Origin: Dichomitus squalens LYAD-421 SS1
Lineage: Eukaryota; Basidiomycota; Agaricomycetes; Polyporales; Polyporaceae
Direction: 5' to 3'
NCBI RefSeq assembly: GCF_000275845.1
Contig: NW_006766903.1
Coordinates: 488,858 to 520,304 of the forward strand
DNA: 31,447 bases
The translations under genes and the position numbers were made by a program. The stretch's first letter is position 1, and each line of letters begins with the position of its first letter. Below, in pieces: positions 30,209 through 31,447 of this stretch. The notes below the pieces were generated by a model that saw only the letters and a program-made list of their open reading frames with translations, searched no databases and was not told where the DNA came from.

Positions 30209-31153
30209 GTTGGCGCGGCGCGTATCCTCCTTCTCACGTGTCACGAGTAAGCTGCGACATCAAGCTCAGCTCATTCAGAATACATAACTTGTCTGGGTCG
30301 GTACCAACGTGGCGTGTAGAGTTAGGACGGATCAGGCGAAGGTCTGGATTGTGGACAAGAACGTTCTATTCAGATTTATTTTTTGATACCGTACCGATGA
30401 GTGCCTTAGGCCGCCAGTCTTTGAGTCCAATGCTGCACTGCCTGATCGGTCGGCCTTTCAGACAGCCAGCCCTCTATCTAAGCATTTGATGACACCCAAA
30501 TTTGTTCCGCCACACCCTGTACAACATACAACCCATGCACTAGCCGAAAAGCACAAACAGTAGTAAGGAGCAGCCTGAGATGGGCATCCGATGGCAATCA
30601 AGCGGGTTTCAACTACGTTTAGATAGCGAAATACCAAGTTCATGAATCCGATTTTGAGTCGCAGGCGTTGTTGTTGGCTACCGTTCATCTTATGTGCCTG
30701 ACTAGGGTCAATTTCCTGAAAAAAACCAATGAGCAGGCGGTCGCCGAGCCATACGCACAAGGACTAGGCGGCAAACACTGGCTGTGAGAAGATCTGGAAC
30801 TGAACCGGTTCAGAACAGTAAGGCGCTTTCATCTGGATCTGAAGCCTCTGCGACGAGCCAGCTCATCCGCGACTTGCTAAGTCTGCATCTTAAGCATGGA
30901 AATTCGCAGCGTCACCTCAACCCCTCCCGATCATCACCTGTTCACGACGGGCATTCACCGGGTTTAAGGACCTCTTGGTTGAGGGGCGAGTGCCTGTGAA
31001 CAAGTGTGTAATCGGAGTCTGGTCGGAGTACTAACCAGTAGGCCATTCGAACTTGTGCCAACTGGGAATACGTGTGAATAGACGGTTTCACGAACAAAAT
31101 AGTGCATTGGATCAGAGCATGTCATCGCGATGTTAGCAGGAGCCCCAGTTAAG

Positions 31154-31252
31154 CTTCGAATGAATGGATTATTCAAGGGGACATCCACGGGTGCGGTTTG
31201 AGGTTCGAATAGATGGACTACTCGAACGGGTTATATACGTCAGCTGTTTGAG
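31154..31252. repeat. Degenerate two-unit tandem repeat of about 50 bp
   Basis: Units 31154-31202 and 31203-31252 both start TTCGAAT, share GATGGA/AATGGA and TTATTC/CTACTC blocks, and end GGTTTGAG or TGTTTGAG. Similarity is moderate in the middle. Confidence 0.45.
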
Positions 31253-31447
31253 GCATTAACACACCGGTGAGTCGAATATGTAAGGAACTTAATATATTAC
31301 AAGTAGCTCTGTCTAGTACACATGTGAGCTACCAAGCAAGTCTGGTAAGAAAAACTAAGAAGGTTGCATCTAGTATGGGCTATATACATCCATCGGGTAC
31401 AAACAGAGGCAAAGAACACACTAGCCGCCCGTGCTGGTATTGCGCCC

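Larger units (their letters stand above)
29825..31447. other. Intergenic region, no gene recognised
   Basis: About 1.6 kb upstream of DUF6533 gene C to the window edge. Open frames are short (120 codons or fewer) and lack domains. Apart from the inverted repeat at 30137-30208 and the weak tandem repeat near 31154, nothing was recognised. Confidence 0.45.

Overview
The window looks like nuclear DNA of a basidiomycete fungus, most likely a wood-decay agaricomycete such as a polypore (inference). The genes are cut by many introns, mostly 47-70 nt, with GT-AG borders and CTRAY-like branch sites. The gene families also fit: aryl-alcohol-oxidase-like GMC oxidoreductases, BTB/POZ proteins, multi-pass DUF6533 membrane proteins and a small cysteine-rich secreted protein. 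All gene models were spliced by hand. They are supported by closed reading frames (exon totals divisible by three) and by recognisable family motifs.

Layout: 1-273 (+) is the 3' end of a GMC oxidoreductase. 438-1573 (+) is a BTB/POZ protein. 3188-5293 (+) is an intact seven-exon GMC oxidoreductase. 6022-7605 (+) is DUF6533 membrane protein A. 8090-8705 holds two small terminal-inverted-repeat elements. About 8745-9990 (+) is a broken, truncated kynurenine-aminotransferase-like gene. About 10280-10850 (+) is a broken GMC gene with a large internal deletion. 11198-11795 (-) is a small cysteine-rich secreted protein. 12338-12573 is a second copy of one inverted-repeat element. 13344-14895 (+) is DUF6533 protein B. 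15727-17706 (+) is an intact kynurenine-aminotransferase-like gene. 19365-21443 (+) is a secreted FAD amine/polyamine oxidase. 21691-23009 (-) is a PP2A-type (PPG1/PP6-like) phosphatase. 23297-24269 (+) is an acyl-protein-thioesterase-like alpha/beta hydrolase lacking its nucleophile. 25891-27777 (+) is an EHT1/EEB1/YheT-like alpha/beta hydrolase. 28169-29824 (-) is DUF6533 protein C. The rest is intergenic.

The main structural result is that 3188-9990 and 10280-17706 are two copies of one tandem block with the order GMC oxidoreductase, DUF6533 protein, aminotransferase. Decay has been reciprocal. Copy 1 keeps GMC and has lost the aminotransferase; copy 2 keeps the aminotransferase and has lost GMC; both keep DUF6533. 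The net result is one functional set plus an extra membrane protein. The GMC end at the left edge and DUF6533 C at the right show that the locus has duplicated repeatedly.

The most unusual result is in the DUF6533 genes. All three paralogues, including the divergent one on the other strand, need a 2-nt exon at the same position to keep the reading frame across the membrane domain. Its flanking introns are 52/50, 52/50 and 53/59 nt. The phosphatase, alpha/beta hydrolase and BTB genes look like ordinary housekeeping or regulatory neighbours. The GMC, aminotransferase and amine oxidase could act together on aromatic or amine substrates, but that link is only inferred from proximity.
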